Source of the DNA: CAYYKK01 sp964467935
Lineage (GTDB): Bacteria; Myxococcota_A; Polyangia; Polyangiales; Polyangiaceae
DNA: 64,000 nucleotides
Assembly: GCA_964467935.1 (NCBI GenBank)
Contig: CAYYKK010000004.1
Location: 1-64,000, forward strand
Direction: 5' to 3'
In this document: piece after piece, positions 41,993 through 50,176 of the stretch
Numbering within the stretch: the first letter of the stretch is position 1
How the letters are laid out: each line of letters starts with the position of its first letter
Translations under genes and position numbers: made by a program
The notes under the pieces: model-generated
Seen by the model: only the letters and a program-made list of their open reading frames with translations
Database searches by the model: none
What the model was told of the DNA's origin: nothing

Positions 41993-42963
41993 CCTCCTCG
42001 GCCCAAGTCGAGCGCGCCCTCGGACTCCAGCCGCAGCGCGGCCTCGATGATCTCGGTGCGCGCTCGCTCGACGTCGGCCTTGCGCGGGTTGCCGATGAGC
42101 TCGAGCTCGTCGCGGATGACGTCCACGGCGCGCGACGAGAGCCCCCCGAAGATCGCCGCGAGCACCTCCTCGGGCGCGCCCTTGAGCGCGAGCGTGAGCC
42201 GCTCGGTCGGGATCTCCTTGAGCAGCGTCCGCATCGAGCGCGGCTCGAGCCGCGCCAGGTCCGGGAACGTGAACATCGCGAGCCGCAGCTCGCGCGACAG
42301 ATCGGGCTCGCCCGTCTCGAGCGTGCTGAGCACGCCGCCGGCGACCTCTTTCTCGGACGCGTTGAGGATCTGCGCTGCCTTGGCCATGCCGTCGATCCCG
42401 ATCGACGCGGCCCCGTCGGTCGACGGGAGCTCGGCGGCGAGGGCGGTCGCGACCTCCTCGAGGGCGCTCGCCGGGAGCTCCGTCAGCTTGCTGACGCGAC
42501 GCACGACGGCTGCTTGGCGCTCGACCGGCATCGCCGCGAGCACCGTCGCGGCGTGCGCCGGCTCGAGGCGAGCCAGGATCGCCGCGGCGAGCTGCGGCGG
42601 CTCGCGGACCAAGAGCGCCGCGAGCGCGTCCGGGGGCGCCGCCTCGAGCCGCGCGAGCGGGCTCGTGACGCCGTCCTCGAACACGGCCCGGGCCCGATCC
42701 TCACCGAGCGCGCCGGCCGCGAGCCTGCGCAGGTACGGCAGCCCTCCGCGCGGAACGGCCACGGCCTGTGACGATCGCTGGACGAAGTCTTTGTACGCCT
42801 CGTCGAGCGCGTCGGCCTGCACCTCCCTCATCGTCGCGGCGACGGCGCGCAGCCTCTTCAGCTCGCTCTCCGACAGCTCGCTCACGATGGGGGCGGCGAT
42901 CTTCTCGTCGAGCGACAAGAGAAAGACGACTGCCTTCTCGGGACCGGTGAGCATGCGTGCCAC
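41989..42963 (-). CDS. fliG: Flagellar motor switch protein FliG
   Basis: A 324-residue rotor protein. N-terminal LTGPEKAVVFLLSLDEKIAAPIVSELSE binds FliF. The C-terminal torque domain keeps the charged set: Arg in SSRAVDVI, Asp/Glu in IRDELEL and Arg in NPRKADVE, plus the Lys of ALKG. GTG at 42963 or ATG three codons in are both possible starts. It follows fliF by 30 bases. Confidence 0.93.
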   Translation of the reverse strand: MARMLTGPEKAVVFLLSLDEKIAAPIVSELSESELKRLRAVAATMREVQADALDEAYKDFVQRSSQAVAVPRGGLPYLRRLAAGALGEDRARAVFEDGVTSPLARLEAAPPDALAALLVREPPQLAAAILARLEPAHAATVLAAMPVERQAAVVRRVSKLTELPASALEEVATALAAELPSTDGAASIGIDGMAKAAQILNASEKEVAGGVLSTLETGEPDLSRELRLAMFTFPDLARLEPRSMRTLLKEIPTERLTLALKGAPEEVLAAIFGGLSSRAVDVIRDELELIGNPRKADVERARTEIIEAALRLESEGALDLGRGG

Positions 42964-42993
42964 CTTGCAGCGGTCGTGCCCGCGACGCGGCCC

Positions 42994-44661
42994 TCAGGCG
43001 GCGCGCTGCTCGGGCTCTTCCGCGGCCGACCCGCCGAGCCAGTGTCGGATGACGAGCGCCGCTGTCGCAGGATCCTCGGCGGCACGTCGCAGCGCCTCGG
43101 CTCGCACGTCCAGCATCGGCACCTCGACGGCCTCGGGCAGCGCGCCGTTCGCGGTCTGGAGGGCCGTCAGCGCGGGGGCCTCGCGCAGCGCGAGGAGCCG
43201 GCGGCGTCGGCGTCGCACGAGCGCGATGAGCACGATGAACGCGAGCGCGCCCGCGCCCGCCGCGAGGAGCTTCCAGTTCTTCTTGTAATCGAACTTCGCC
43301 GGCGGCGGCGCCGCCGCCACCTCCGGCTTGGCCTCGAGATCCGCCTCGCTCAGCGCGAACGGGATCGAGTCCACGGTGACGACGTCCTCGCGCCTCTCGT
43401 CGGCGCCGACCGCGCTGCGCACGACCTCGGTGAGCCGATCGATCTCCACCGGGTTGCGCTGCACGAGGCGCGTGACGCCCTTGTCGTCGGTGAGCGGGAC
43501 GCCGTCGAGGATGACCGCCACCGCGATGCGCTTCAGCGTCCCCGTGCGGGACACGCGCTTCTCGCTGACGCGGTTCATCTCCCAGTTGCGCGTGTGCTCG
43601 TGCCGGAGGACGCCCTGACCGTTTTCGCTGAGCGCGTCGGGCTCCGGCGCGTCTCCGGTGGGCAGGTTGCTCTCCGCGCCGGGGACGCCGGCGACGGTGT
43701 CGTCGGTCGAGCCCTGCGTCTTTTCGACCGAGAGCTCCTCGCTGCGCAAGACGCCGCTCTTCGGCTCGAAGTGATCCTCGGTGTGCTCCACGCGCGAGAA
43801 GTCCATGTCCGCCGTCACGCGCACGTCGGCGTGACCCGGCCCCACGACCTTCTCGAGCATCGTCCGCGCGCGCTCCTCGAGCTTGTTCTCGAGCGCGTGC
43901 ACCTCGGCTTGGTTCTCCTCGTCACCGCCGTCGCCGTCCTCCCCCTCGCCGTGGCGTGGCTTCTTGAGCAGCACGCCCTCGGTCGTCGCGAGCGCCACGT
44001 GGTCGGGCGTGAGCTCCGGCACGGCGGACGCGACGAGGTGCACGATCGACTGGATCTCTCCCGCCCCGAGCTCTCTCCCGGGCCGCAGCTTGACGACCAC
44101 GGAGGCGCTCGCCGGCTCCCGCCGGCTCACGAAGACGCTCTTCTCCGGCATCACGAGGTGAACGCGCGCGCTCTCCACCGCGGAGACCGTCGAGATGGTG
44201 CGGGTGAGCTCGCCCTCCATCGCGCGCCGATACATCGTCCGCTGCTCGAACTCGGTCGCGCCGAGGCGCATCTTGTCGAAGCTCTCGAAGCCCACGCCGC
44301 CGCCGCGCGGCAGCCCCGCGCCCGCGATCTCGAGCCGCAGCTCGTGCACCCGCGCCTCGGGCACCTCGATCCGTCCGCCGTCGACGACGTGGTACGGGAC
44401 CTTCATCTCCTTCAGCTTCGCGACGACGCTCGACGCGTCGTCGGCGCTCAGCTGGGAGAACAGCACGGCGTAAGGCTCGTTGGCGGCGCGGATCCCGAAC
44501 CACCCCGCGATCGCGATCGTCGCCACCAAGGTCGTCACGAGGAGGATCTTGGCGGGCTTGCCGAGCCCGCGGATCTTCGAGACGGCACGCGAGAAGAGGA
44601 CGCCCGCCCTCGCGAGCGGGCTCGCGGGCGTGGCTCCGGCCGAGGCGTTGGGTTCAGACAT
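42994..44661 (-). CDS. fliF: Flagellar MS-ring protein FliF
   Basis: A 555-residue protein with two membrane helices (near residues 40-60 and 440-460) and the YscJ/FliF region (PYAVLFSQLSADDASSVVAKLKEMKVPYHV, EGELTRTISTVSAVESARVHLVMPEKSVF). The C-terminal tail for FliG binding is present. Its first 8 bases overlap fliE. Confidence 0.96.
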   Translation of the reverse strand: MSEPNASAGATPASPLARAGVLFSRAVSKIRGLGKPAKILLVTTLVATIAIAGWFGIRAANEPYAVLFSQLSADDASSVVAKLKEMKVPYHVVDGGRIEVPEARVHELRLEIAGAGLPRGGGVGFESFDKMRLGATEFEQRTMYRRAMEGELTRTISTVSAVESARVHLVMPEKSVFVSRREPASASVVVKLRPGRELGAGEIQSIVHLVASAVPELTPDHVALATTEGVLLKKPRHGEGEDGDGGDEENQAEVHALENKLEERARTMLEKVVGPGHADVRVTADMDFSRVEHTEDHFEPKSGVLRSEELSVEKTQGSTDDTVAGVPGAESNLPTGDAPEPDALSENGQGVLRHEHTRNWEMNRVSEKRVSRTGTLKRIAVAVILDGVPLTDDKGVTRLVQRNPVEIDRLTEVVRSAVGADERREDVVTVDSIPFALSEADLEAKPEVAAAPPPAKFDYKKNWKLLAAGAGALAFIVLIALVRRRRRRLLALREAPALTALQTANGALPEAVEVPMLDVRAEALRRAAEDPATAALVIRHWLGGSAAEEPEQRAA

Positions 44662-44998
44662 TGGTGCGCCAGAGCTCCTGGAAGGCGTCGAGCAGCTTGT
44701 TTCGGATGCTGCCGACCAGCTTCAACGAGATGTCGGCCTCCTTCGCTGCAATCATCGTCCCATGCACGTCGTCGAGGGTCCCGCGCGCGAAGGCGTCCGC
44801 CTTCGCGTCGGCGATCTGGCTCCGGTGCGCCGCCTCTTGGACGACGCCGCCGAGGATGTCCGCGAAGCTCGTCGACGCAGCGCCCTGCGTCTCCTCGGCT
44901 CGCGGCGAGGATCCGATCGACAGCGGCCCCTCCGCGTCGCGCAGGGCGTCCGCCGAGAGTCGTCCGGTCGTCGCGTCGAAGCCTCGAATCGCGCTCAT
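44654..44998 (-). CDS. fliE: MS ring-rod junction protein FliE
   Basis: A 114-residue protein. The C-terminal half (SQIADAKADAFARGTLDDVHGTMIAAKEADISLKLVGSIRNKLLDAFQEL) is the FliE signature. It couples FliF to the rod. The order flgB-flgC-fliE-fliF is classic. Confidence 0.95.
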   Translation of the reverse strand: MSAIRGFDATTGRLSADALRDAEGPLSIGSSPRAEETQGAASTSFADILGGVVQEAAHRSQIADAKADAFARGTLDDVHGTMIAAKEADISLKLVGSIRNKLLDAFQELWRTNV

Positions 44999-44999
44999 G

Positions 45000-45446
45000 T
45001 CACTGTCCGATCTTCAGCGCGGAGCGTGCCATCGACTTCACCGACTCGATCGTCGCGACGCCGGCCTCGTAGGCGCGGCTCGCCGTCATGAGGTTGACCA
45101 TCTCCGTCACCACGTTGACGTTGGGGTACTCGACGTAACCTTGCGGATTCGCGTCGGGATGGTCCGGCTCGTAGACCATCTGCCCCGGCTCGGTGTCCTT
45201 GCGCACCGACGCGACCTCGACGCTCATCGTGTTGCGCAGCACCGGATCCAGGCTGCTCCGCTCGAGCGGCCGGGCCTGGAAGACCGGGTCGACGCGCTTG
45301 TAGGGCTGCCCATCGGCGCCCTTCGTCGTCCGCGCGTTCGCGAGGTTCGAGGCGATGAGGTTCATGCGATCGCGCTCGGCGCTCAACCCCGAGGCCGCGA
45401 CCTCGAGCGCGCTGAAGACGCCCGCCGACGATCCGATGCGGCTCAC
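45000..45446 (-). CDS. flgC: Flagellar basal-body rod protein FlgC
   Basis: A 148-residue rod protein. FSALEVAASGLSAERDRMNLIASNLANARTTKG at the start, GYVEYPNVNVVTEMVNLMTASRAYEAGVATIES at the end. The GTG at 45446 overlaps the flgB stop (GTGA). One base separates it from fliE. Confidence 0.95.
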   Translation of the reverse strand: MSRIGSSAGVFSALEVAASGLSAERDRMNLIASNLANARTTKGADGQPYKRVDPVFQARPLERSSLDPVLRNTMSVEVASVRKDTEPGQMVYEPDHPDANPQGYVEYPNVNVVTEMVNLMTASRAYEAGVATIESVKSMARSALKIGQ

Positions 45447-45832
45447 GCGCCCCTCCCGTCCGCAGCGGCCCACGCGAGCCCCGAGAGCGCCGACGCGGTG
45501 AGCGTCCCGATCGTCTCGTAGCGCATGTGGTTCGTGGAGATCTTCACGACCTCCTTGTCGAGGCTGACCGAGTTGCCGTCCGCATCGGCAGGCGTCGTGC
45601 GATCCGTGATGACCTTCGTATGAAGACCGTTCGGCGATCCGGCGATGTGACCCGGTTCGGTCGCGGCGAGCTCCACTTGGAGCGTCCCCTCGAACGAGTC
45701 CGTCCGCTTCAGATCCTGGGCGCGGTATCCGGGGGTATCCACGTTGGCCAGGTTGGCGGCGAGCAGGTTGTGTCGCGCCATGTGGTAGTCGAGCCCCGCG
45801 GCGAGTCCTTCGATACCTCCGAAGATCTTCAT
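45443..45832 (-). CDS. flgB: Flagellar basal-body rod protein FlgB
   Basis: A 129-residue rod protein with HNLLAANLANVDTPGYRAQDLKR and a C-terminal helix (KISTNHMRYETIGTLTASAL). It opens the long minus-strand operon ending in fliM. No Shine-Dalgarno is seen before the ATG at 45832, and the weak sigma54 element upstream would place the transcript start only a few bases away. Confidence 0.95.
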   Translation of the reverse strand: MKIFGGIEGLAAGLDYHMARHNLLAANLANVDTPGYRAQDLKRTDSFEGTLQVELAATEPGHIAGSPNGLHTKVITDRTTPADADGNSVSLDKEVVKISTNHMRYETIGTLTASALSGLAWAAADGRGA

Positions 45833-45845
45833 GCGACGTGGCCAC

Positions 45846-45861
45846 TTCAAGTGCCGTGCCG
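45846..45861 (-). promoter_or_regulatory. Possible sigma54 promoter of the flgB operon
   Basis: On the minus strand CGGCACGGCACTTGAA aligns with TGGCACG-N4-TTGCW. Six of seven -24 positions match. The -12 element has GA in place of GC. The predicted start falls about 4 bases before the flgB ATG. Confidence 0.5.
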
Positions 45862-45933
45862 ACGCCGCCACCCGTCGCCGGTTCACCTGAGTCGCCGTCG
45901 CCTCCTCGTCGCTGGTGTGGGCCTCCGCCCGGG

Positions 45934-45949
45934 TGGCGTGCGCTTTGCT
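45934..45949 (+). promoter_or_regulatory. Sigma54 promoter of flbD-motA-motB
   Basis: TGGCGTGCGCTTTGCT matches TGGCACG-N4-TTGCW with GG and GC twelve bases apart; two of the -24 positions differ. The predicted start (about 45960) is only about two bases before the flbD GTG, so the message would be nearly leaderless. Confidence 0.65.
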
Positions 45950-45961
45950 TGGCTCGACGGC

Positions 45962-46285
45962 GTGATCAAGCTCACCCGCCTCAACAAGCAGGTCGTCGCC
46001 ATCAACCCCGATCTGATCCTCTTCGTGGACGCGTCGCCGGACACGACGCTCTGCCTCGCGGGCGGCGACAAGATCATCGTGCGCGAGTCGCTCGACGAGC
46101 TCATCGAGCGCGTCATCGAGTTTCGTCGCACGGTCCGCAGCCGCCTCATCTCCTCCGCGCAGCTCGCGAAGAGCCGCGCCGACGAAGCGCGCCTCAAGAT
46201 CCGTGAGGGCACGCGTGAGAGCCGGCCCCCCATCCTCCGCGTCGTCGTCGAACCGAAGAACGACGAAACCCCCGAGAGTCGCTGA
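45962..46285 (+). CDS. flbD: FlbD-family flagellar protein
   Basis: A 107-residue protein. The first 60 residues (IKLTRLNKQVVAINPDLILFVDASPDTTLCLAGGDKIIVRESLDELIERVIEFRR) are the small FlbD family found ahead of motA in Firmicutes, spirochetes and others. In those species it affects swarming or motility. The GTG at 45962 is where family proteins begin. A charged tail of about 45 residues is extra. Twelve bases before motA. Confidence 0.85.
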   Translation: MIKLTRLNKQVVAINPDLILFVDASPDTTLCLAGGDKIIVRESLDELIERVIEFRRTVRSRLISSAQLAKSRADEARLKIREGTRESRPPILRVVVEPKNDETPESR

Positions 46286-46297
46286 AAGGAGCCACGC

Positions 46298-47077
46298 GTG
46301 GACTTTGGCATCTTCATCGGAGTCGCCGTCGCGCTCGGCGCCATCCTCATCGGAAACACGATCGAGGGCGGGCACATCCACTCGATCCTCGGCGGACCCG
46401 CGTTCCTCATCGTCGTCGGCGGCACCATCGGCGCCGTCATCGTCCAGTTCCCGCTCCCGATGTGCGGCGCCGCGGTGAAGGCCGCCGGCGGCCTCTTCAA
46501 GAAGTCCGCGCACGACCCGGCGAAGATCCTCGACGAGATCGTCGACTTCGCCCAGAAGGCGCGCAAAGACGGCATCCTCGGCCTCGAGAAGGTCGCGAGC
46601 GACGCGTCTCATCCCTTCCTCACGAAGGGCATCTTGATGGCGGTCGACGGCTCGGACTCGAACGCGATCCGCTCCACGCTCGAGGTCGTGATGAGCCAGG
46701 AGGACGAGCACGTCGAGAACTCGGCGAAGGTGTTCGAGGCCGCCGGCGGCTACTGCCCCACGGTCGGCATCATCGGCGCCGTGCTCGGCCTCATCCACGT
46801 CATGTCGAACCTCTCCGACATCGGCGCCGTCGGCTCCGGCATCGCCGCGGCCTTCGTCGCGACGATCTACGGCGTCGCCGCGGCGAACATCGTGTTCCTG
46901 CCCCTCGCCGGGCGCATCAAGATGCGCCACCAGGAGGAGGCGAAGCTGCTCGAGCTCATGCTCTCGGGCGTGCTCGCGATCCAAGAGGGCCTCAACCCGA
47001 AGCTCGTGCGCGAGCGCCTCGCCGGGTACGTCGACTCGCACGACAAGAAGGGCGACGCCCCGGCCAAGGCCGCCTGA
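46298..47077 (+). CDS. motA: Flagellar stator protein MotA
   Basis: A 259-residue protein with four membrane helices. Start DFGIFIGVAVALGAILIGNTIEGG, cytosolic loop with RKDGILGLEK, and the pair GGYCPTVGIIGAVLGLIHVM and AAFVATIYGVAAANIVFLPLAGRIK are typical of the MotA/PomA family. It pairs with MotB to form the torque-generating ion channel. AAAGGAG precedes the GTG. The driving ion cannot be decided. Confidence 0.95.
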   Translation: MDFGIFIGVAVALGAILIGNTIEGGHIHSILGGPAFLIVVGGTIGAVIVQFPLPMCGAAVKAAGGLFKKSAHDPAKILDEIVDFAQKARKDGILGLEKVASDASHPFLTKGILMAVDGSDSNAIRSTLEVVMSQEDEHVENSAKVFEAAGGYCPTVGIIGAVLGLIHVMSNLSDIGAVGSGIAAAFVATIYGVAAANIVFLPLAGRIKMRHQEEAKLLELMLSGVLAIQEGLNPKLVRERLAGYVDSHDKKGDAPAKAA

Positions 47078-47092
47078 GAAGGAGACGCGAAC

Positions 47093-47812
47093 GTGGCGCG
47101 AAAGAAGAAGCACCCAGAGCACGTCAACCACGAGCGCTGGCTCGTCAGCTACGCCGACTTCATCACGCTGCTCTTCGCGTTCTTCGTCGTCATGTTCGCC
47201 GTCTCGCAGGTGGACACGAAGAAGGTGGGTCGCTTCACCGAATCGTTCTCACACGCGGTCGGGATCCTCGTCACCGACAGCGGCGCGGGGCTCCTGCCCG
47301 CCGAGGGCGATCAGCCCGAGACCGTCGCCAAGGAGCGCGGGAGTCAGCCGCGCGACGAGCTGAAGCAGCTCGAGACGTCGCTCCTCCAAGACGCCGCTCA
47401 GAAGAACGAGCTCGCGGGGCTCAAGGTGATCCGACGCGGCAACGAGCTCGTGCTCCGCCTCGACGCCGCGGTCCTCTTCGAGAGCGGCGACGACAAGCTG
47501 AAGGACGTCTCGAAGCCGGTCTTGAAGGCGATCGCCGACGAGGTCCGCGACAGGCCCGTGAAGGTGCGCGTCGAGGGCCACACCGACGATCGACCCATCT
47601 CCACCGTGCGCTTCCGATCGAACTGGGATCTGTCGACGGCGCGCGCGACCAGCGTCGTGCACACGCTCGCCGAAGAGGCGAACATCCAGCCGGAGCGCTT
47701 GGCCGCGGTCGGCTACGCCGAGTTCCAGCCGATCGCGCCGAACACGACGCCCGAGGGGCGCTCGCAGAACCGGCGCGTCGACTTCGTCCTCTCGCTGTCG
47801 CTCCCGCAGTGA
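47093..47812 (+). CDS. motB: Flagellar stator protein MotB
   Basis: A 239-residue protein. A basic start (KKKHPEHVNHERWLVSYADF) leads into one membrane helix that carries the ion-binding Asp of SYADFITLLFAFFVVMFAVS. The C-terminal OmpA-like domain (VRVEGHTDDRPISTVRFRSNWDLSTARA, NRRVDFVLS) binds peptidoglycan. GAAGGAG precedes the GTG. Confidence 0.95.
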   Translation: MARKKKHPEHVNHERWLVSYADFITLLFAFFVVMFAVSQVDTKKVGRFTESFSHAVGILVTDSGAGLLPAEGDQPETVAKERGSQPRDELKQLETSLLQDAAQKNELAGLKVIRRGNELVLRLDAAVLFESGDDKLKDVSKPVLKAIADEVRDRPVKVRVEGHTDDRPISTVRFRSNWDLSTARATSVVHTLAEEANIQPERLAAVGYAEFQPIAPNTTPEGRSQNRRVDFVLSLSLPQ

Positions 47813-47825
47813 GCGAGATGCGCGC

Positions 47826-47841
47826 TGGCACGGCGCTCGCA
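47826..47841 (+). promoter_or_regulatory. Sigma54 promoter of the flgG-flgA-flgH-flgI-flgJ operon
   Basis: TGGCACGGCGCTCGCA matches TGGCACG-N4-TTGCW at all positions but one (C for T in -12). GG and GC are twelve bases apart. The start would be near 47851, giving a leader of about 95 bases to flgG. Confidence 0.8.
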
Positions 47842-47945
47842 ACGTGACTCGCTAGCGCTCGACGACGTCGCTCGATGAAGAGCGAAAGTCGGTATCGAGA
47901 TGCAAGAGCAACCTGCTTGCGAGCAGATCACAGCGAGATCCGCCC

Positions 47946-48728
47946 ATGTTCCGATCCCTCCACATCGCCGCCACCGGCATGGTCGCCCAGGAGACCAAGC
48001 TCGACACGATCGCGAACAACCTCGCGAACGCGAACACGGCCGGATACAAGCGGCAGAACGCGGAGTTCGAGGACCTGCTCTACCAGACGCAGCGAGGCGC
48101 GGGCGCTCCCCCCGGCGGCGCCGCATCGCCGGCGCGCGTCGAGCTCGGCTCCGGCTCGCGCGTCGTGACGACCTCGCGCTCCTTCTCCGAAGGATCCATC
48201 GAGCAGACGGGCAACCCGCTCGACGTCGCGATCGAGGGAAACGGCTTCTTCACCGTGACCCGCGACGACGGCACGCTCGCTTACACGCGCGCCGGCTCGC
48301 TCCAGCCCGACGCAGCGGGCAAGCTCGCCACGAGCGAGGGGCTGCCGCTCGAGCCTCCGATGCTCGTCCCGACGACCGCCACCAACGTGACGATCGCGAG
48401 CGACGGAACCGTGACGGCGCAGCTGCCGAACCAGCAGAACCCGGTGCAGGTCGGCAAGCTCCAGCTGACCACGTTCGCGAACCCGAGCGGCCTCGCGGCG
48501 ACGGGGCACAACCTCTACGTAGCCACCGGCGCGAGCGGCGAGCCGATGGTCGGCGACCCCGGGGTCGAAGGACGCGGCCGGCTCATGCAGGGCGCCGTCG
48601 AAGGATCGAACGTCGAGGTGGTGACCGAGATGATCGACCTCGTGCGCACGCAACGTGCTTACGAGGTGAACTCGAAGGTCATCAGCGCCGCGGACGAGAT
48701 GCTCCGCACGGCGACGCAGTCGAGGTAG
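47946..48728 (+). CDS. flgG: Flagellar distal rod protein FlgG
   Basis: A 260-residue rod protein. RSLHIAATGMVAQETKLDTIANNLANANTAGYKR, the DVAIEGNGFFTVTRDDGTLAYTRAGSL centre and EGSNVEVVTEMIDLVRTQRAYEVNSKVI are diagnostic of FlgG. It begins the plus-strand rod/ring operon. Confidence 0.96.
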   Translation: MFRSLHIAATGMVAQETKLDTIANNLANANTAGYKRQNAEFEDLLYQTQRGAGAPPGGAASPARVELGSGSRVVTTSRSFSEGSIEQTGNPLDVAIEGNGFFTVTRDDGTLAYTRAGSLQPDAAGKLATSEGLPLEPPMLVPTTATNVTIASDGTVTAQLPNQQNPVQVGKLQLTTFANPSGLAATGHNLYVATGASGEPMVGDPGVEGRGRLMQGAVEGSNVEVVTEMIDLVRTQRAYEVNSKVISAADEMLRTATQSR

Positions 48729-48732
48729 TCCA

Positions 48733-49476
48733 ATGAAGCGCTCCGCCATCGTCCTCGCCCTGTCCCTGCTCGGTCCGAGCGTCGCGCTCGCCGACAAGCC
48801 CATGCCGGAGCGCAAGATCGCGCACGCCCGCGTCGTCGTCGGCGACGTCGTGGAGGGCGCGCCCGCCAGCATCGCCGGCATCGATCTCGGACCGGCCCCG
48901 CAGCCCGGCAGCTCGCGCGTCGTGAAGCGCGAGGACGTCGAGCGGGCCGTGCCGCAAGGCCTCCCGCCCAAGTCGAAGGTGCTCTCGGCCGTGCGCGTCG
49001 TCCGCCGCACGGTGACGCTCTCGCCGACCGATCTCGAGGACGCCACGCGTCGCGCGGTCGCCGCAGCCGGCCTCGGTCGCGGCGCGACCTACTCCGGCGC
49101 GCGCCCCGGCGCCGCGGTGACCGTCCCCGACGGCTACGACGCGGTGATCGCGGAGGTCCCGCGCCCGCCGCGTCGCGCGGGCAAGCTCGCCACCGTCGCG
49201 ACGCTCACCTTCCGCGAGGGTGACGCCGACCTCGCGAAGATCCAAGTGCCGATCGACATCGAGCTCCCGAAGGACGCCGTCAACGCCGACGTCCAGAAGG
49301 GCGCGAAGGTCACCTTCGTGTTGCGTCGCGGCTCGGTCGAGATCCGCGCGAGCGCGACGGCCGGCGCCGACGGCGACCTCGGCGACGAGATCCCCGTCAC
49401 GATCGCCGAGTCGGGCCGCGTGCTGCGCGGCAAGGTCGTCAGCCGAGACCCGGCCGTCGTCTCGGAGGCGCCGTGA
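48733..49476 (+). CDS. flgA: P-ring assembly protein FlgA
   Basis: A 247-residue periplasmic protein. It has a Sec signal (RSAIVLALSLLGPSVALA), two SAF-type strands and a C-terminal FlgA region (VQKGAKVTFVLRRGSVEIRASATAGADGDLGDEIPV and KVVSRDPAVV). It chaperones FlgI. It overlaps flgH by four bases. Confidence 0.9.
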   Translation: MKRSAIVLALSLLGPSVALADKPMPERKIAHARVVVGDVVEGAPASIAGIDLGPAPQPGSSRVVKREDVERAVPQGLPPKSKVLSAVRVVRRTVTLSPTDLEDATRRAVAAAGLGRGATYSGARPGAAVTVPDGYDAVIAEVPRPPRRAGKLATVATLTFREGDADLAKIQVPIDIELPKDAVNADVQKGAKVTFVLRRGSVEIRASATAGADGDLGDEIPVTIAESGRVLRGKVVSRDPAVVSEAP

Positions 49477-50165
49477 GCGCGCGCGGCCTCGCGGCGCTGC
49501 TCCTCGCGCTCACAGGTTGCGGCGTCACGCACATCGGCGCGTACACCCCGAAGGAGCGCGACTACAAGGCCGGCAAGTACGCGCAGAAGGATCCCACCGC
49601 CCAACCCTCGCAGGGATCGCTCTTCAGCGAAGCGGTGGGCGGCTACCTCGAGGACACCCGCGCGGTGCGCGTCGGCGACCTCGTGCTCGTCAAGATCGAC
49701 GAGTCCGCCGACGCCTCGGGTGACTCCACGACCCAGCTCTCGCGCGACTCGCACTCCGACATGGGCATCCCGAACGTCTTCGGGCTCGTCGACGCGATCA
49801 AGACGGCGAAGCCGATGCTCGATCCGACGCACATCCTCGAGCTCATGGCGAAGGCCGACTTCAACGGCACCGGCAACACGAGCCGCAAGGGGCAGCTGAA
49901 AGGATCCATCGCCGTGCGCGTGTCGCGCGCGATGCCGAACGGCGACCTCTTCATCGAGGGCACCAAGGTGATCCTCATCAACAACGAGGAGTACCACCTC
50001 TACATCTCCGGCCTCGTGCGTCGCACCGACATCGAGCAGGACAACTCCGTCCCGTCGAGCCGCATCGCCGACGCCGAGGTCGAGTTCACCGGTCGCGGCG
50101 ACATCGCCGATCAGCAGCGCAAGGGCATCCTCGGCCGCGCGCTCGACAAGGTCCAACCGTTCTGA
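49473..50165 (+). CDS. flgH: Flagellar L-ring lipoprotein FlgH
   Basis: A 230-residue outer-membrane lipoprotein. Lipobox LTGC, then GSLFSE, DTRAVRVGDLVLVKIDESADASGDSTTQLSR and MPNGDLFIEGTKVILINNEEYHLYISGLVRRTDI. It forms the outer bushing. The gene overlaps flgA; the start codon is GTG. Confidence 0.96.
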   Translation: MSARGLAALLLALTGCGVTHIGAYTPKERDYKAGKYAQKDPTAQPSQGSLFSEAVGGYLEDTRAVRVGDLVLVKIDESADASGDSTTQLSRDSHSDMGIPNVFGLVDAIKTAKPMLDPTHILELMAKADFNGTGNTSRKGQLKGSIAVRVSRAMPNGDLFIEGTKVILINNEEYHLYISGLVRRTDIEQDNSVPSSRIADAEVEFTGRGDIADQQRKGILGRALDKVQPF

Positions 50166-50176
50166 GGAGATCGACG

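Noticed and set aside
39030..42050. A 1006-codon open frame on the plus strand
   Set aside because: Antisense to fliK, fliJ, fliI and fliH; composition is Arg/Ala-rich with no motif.
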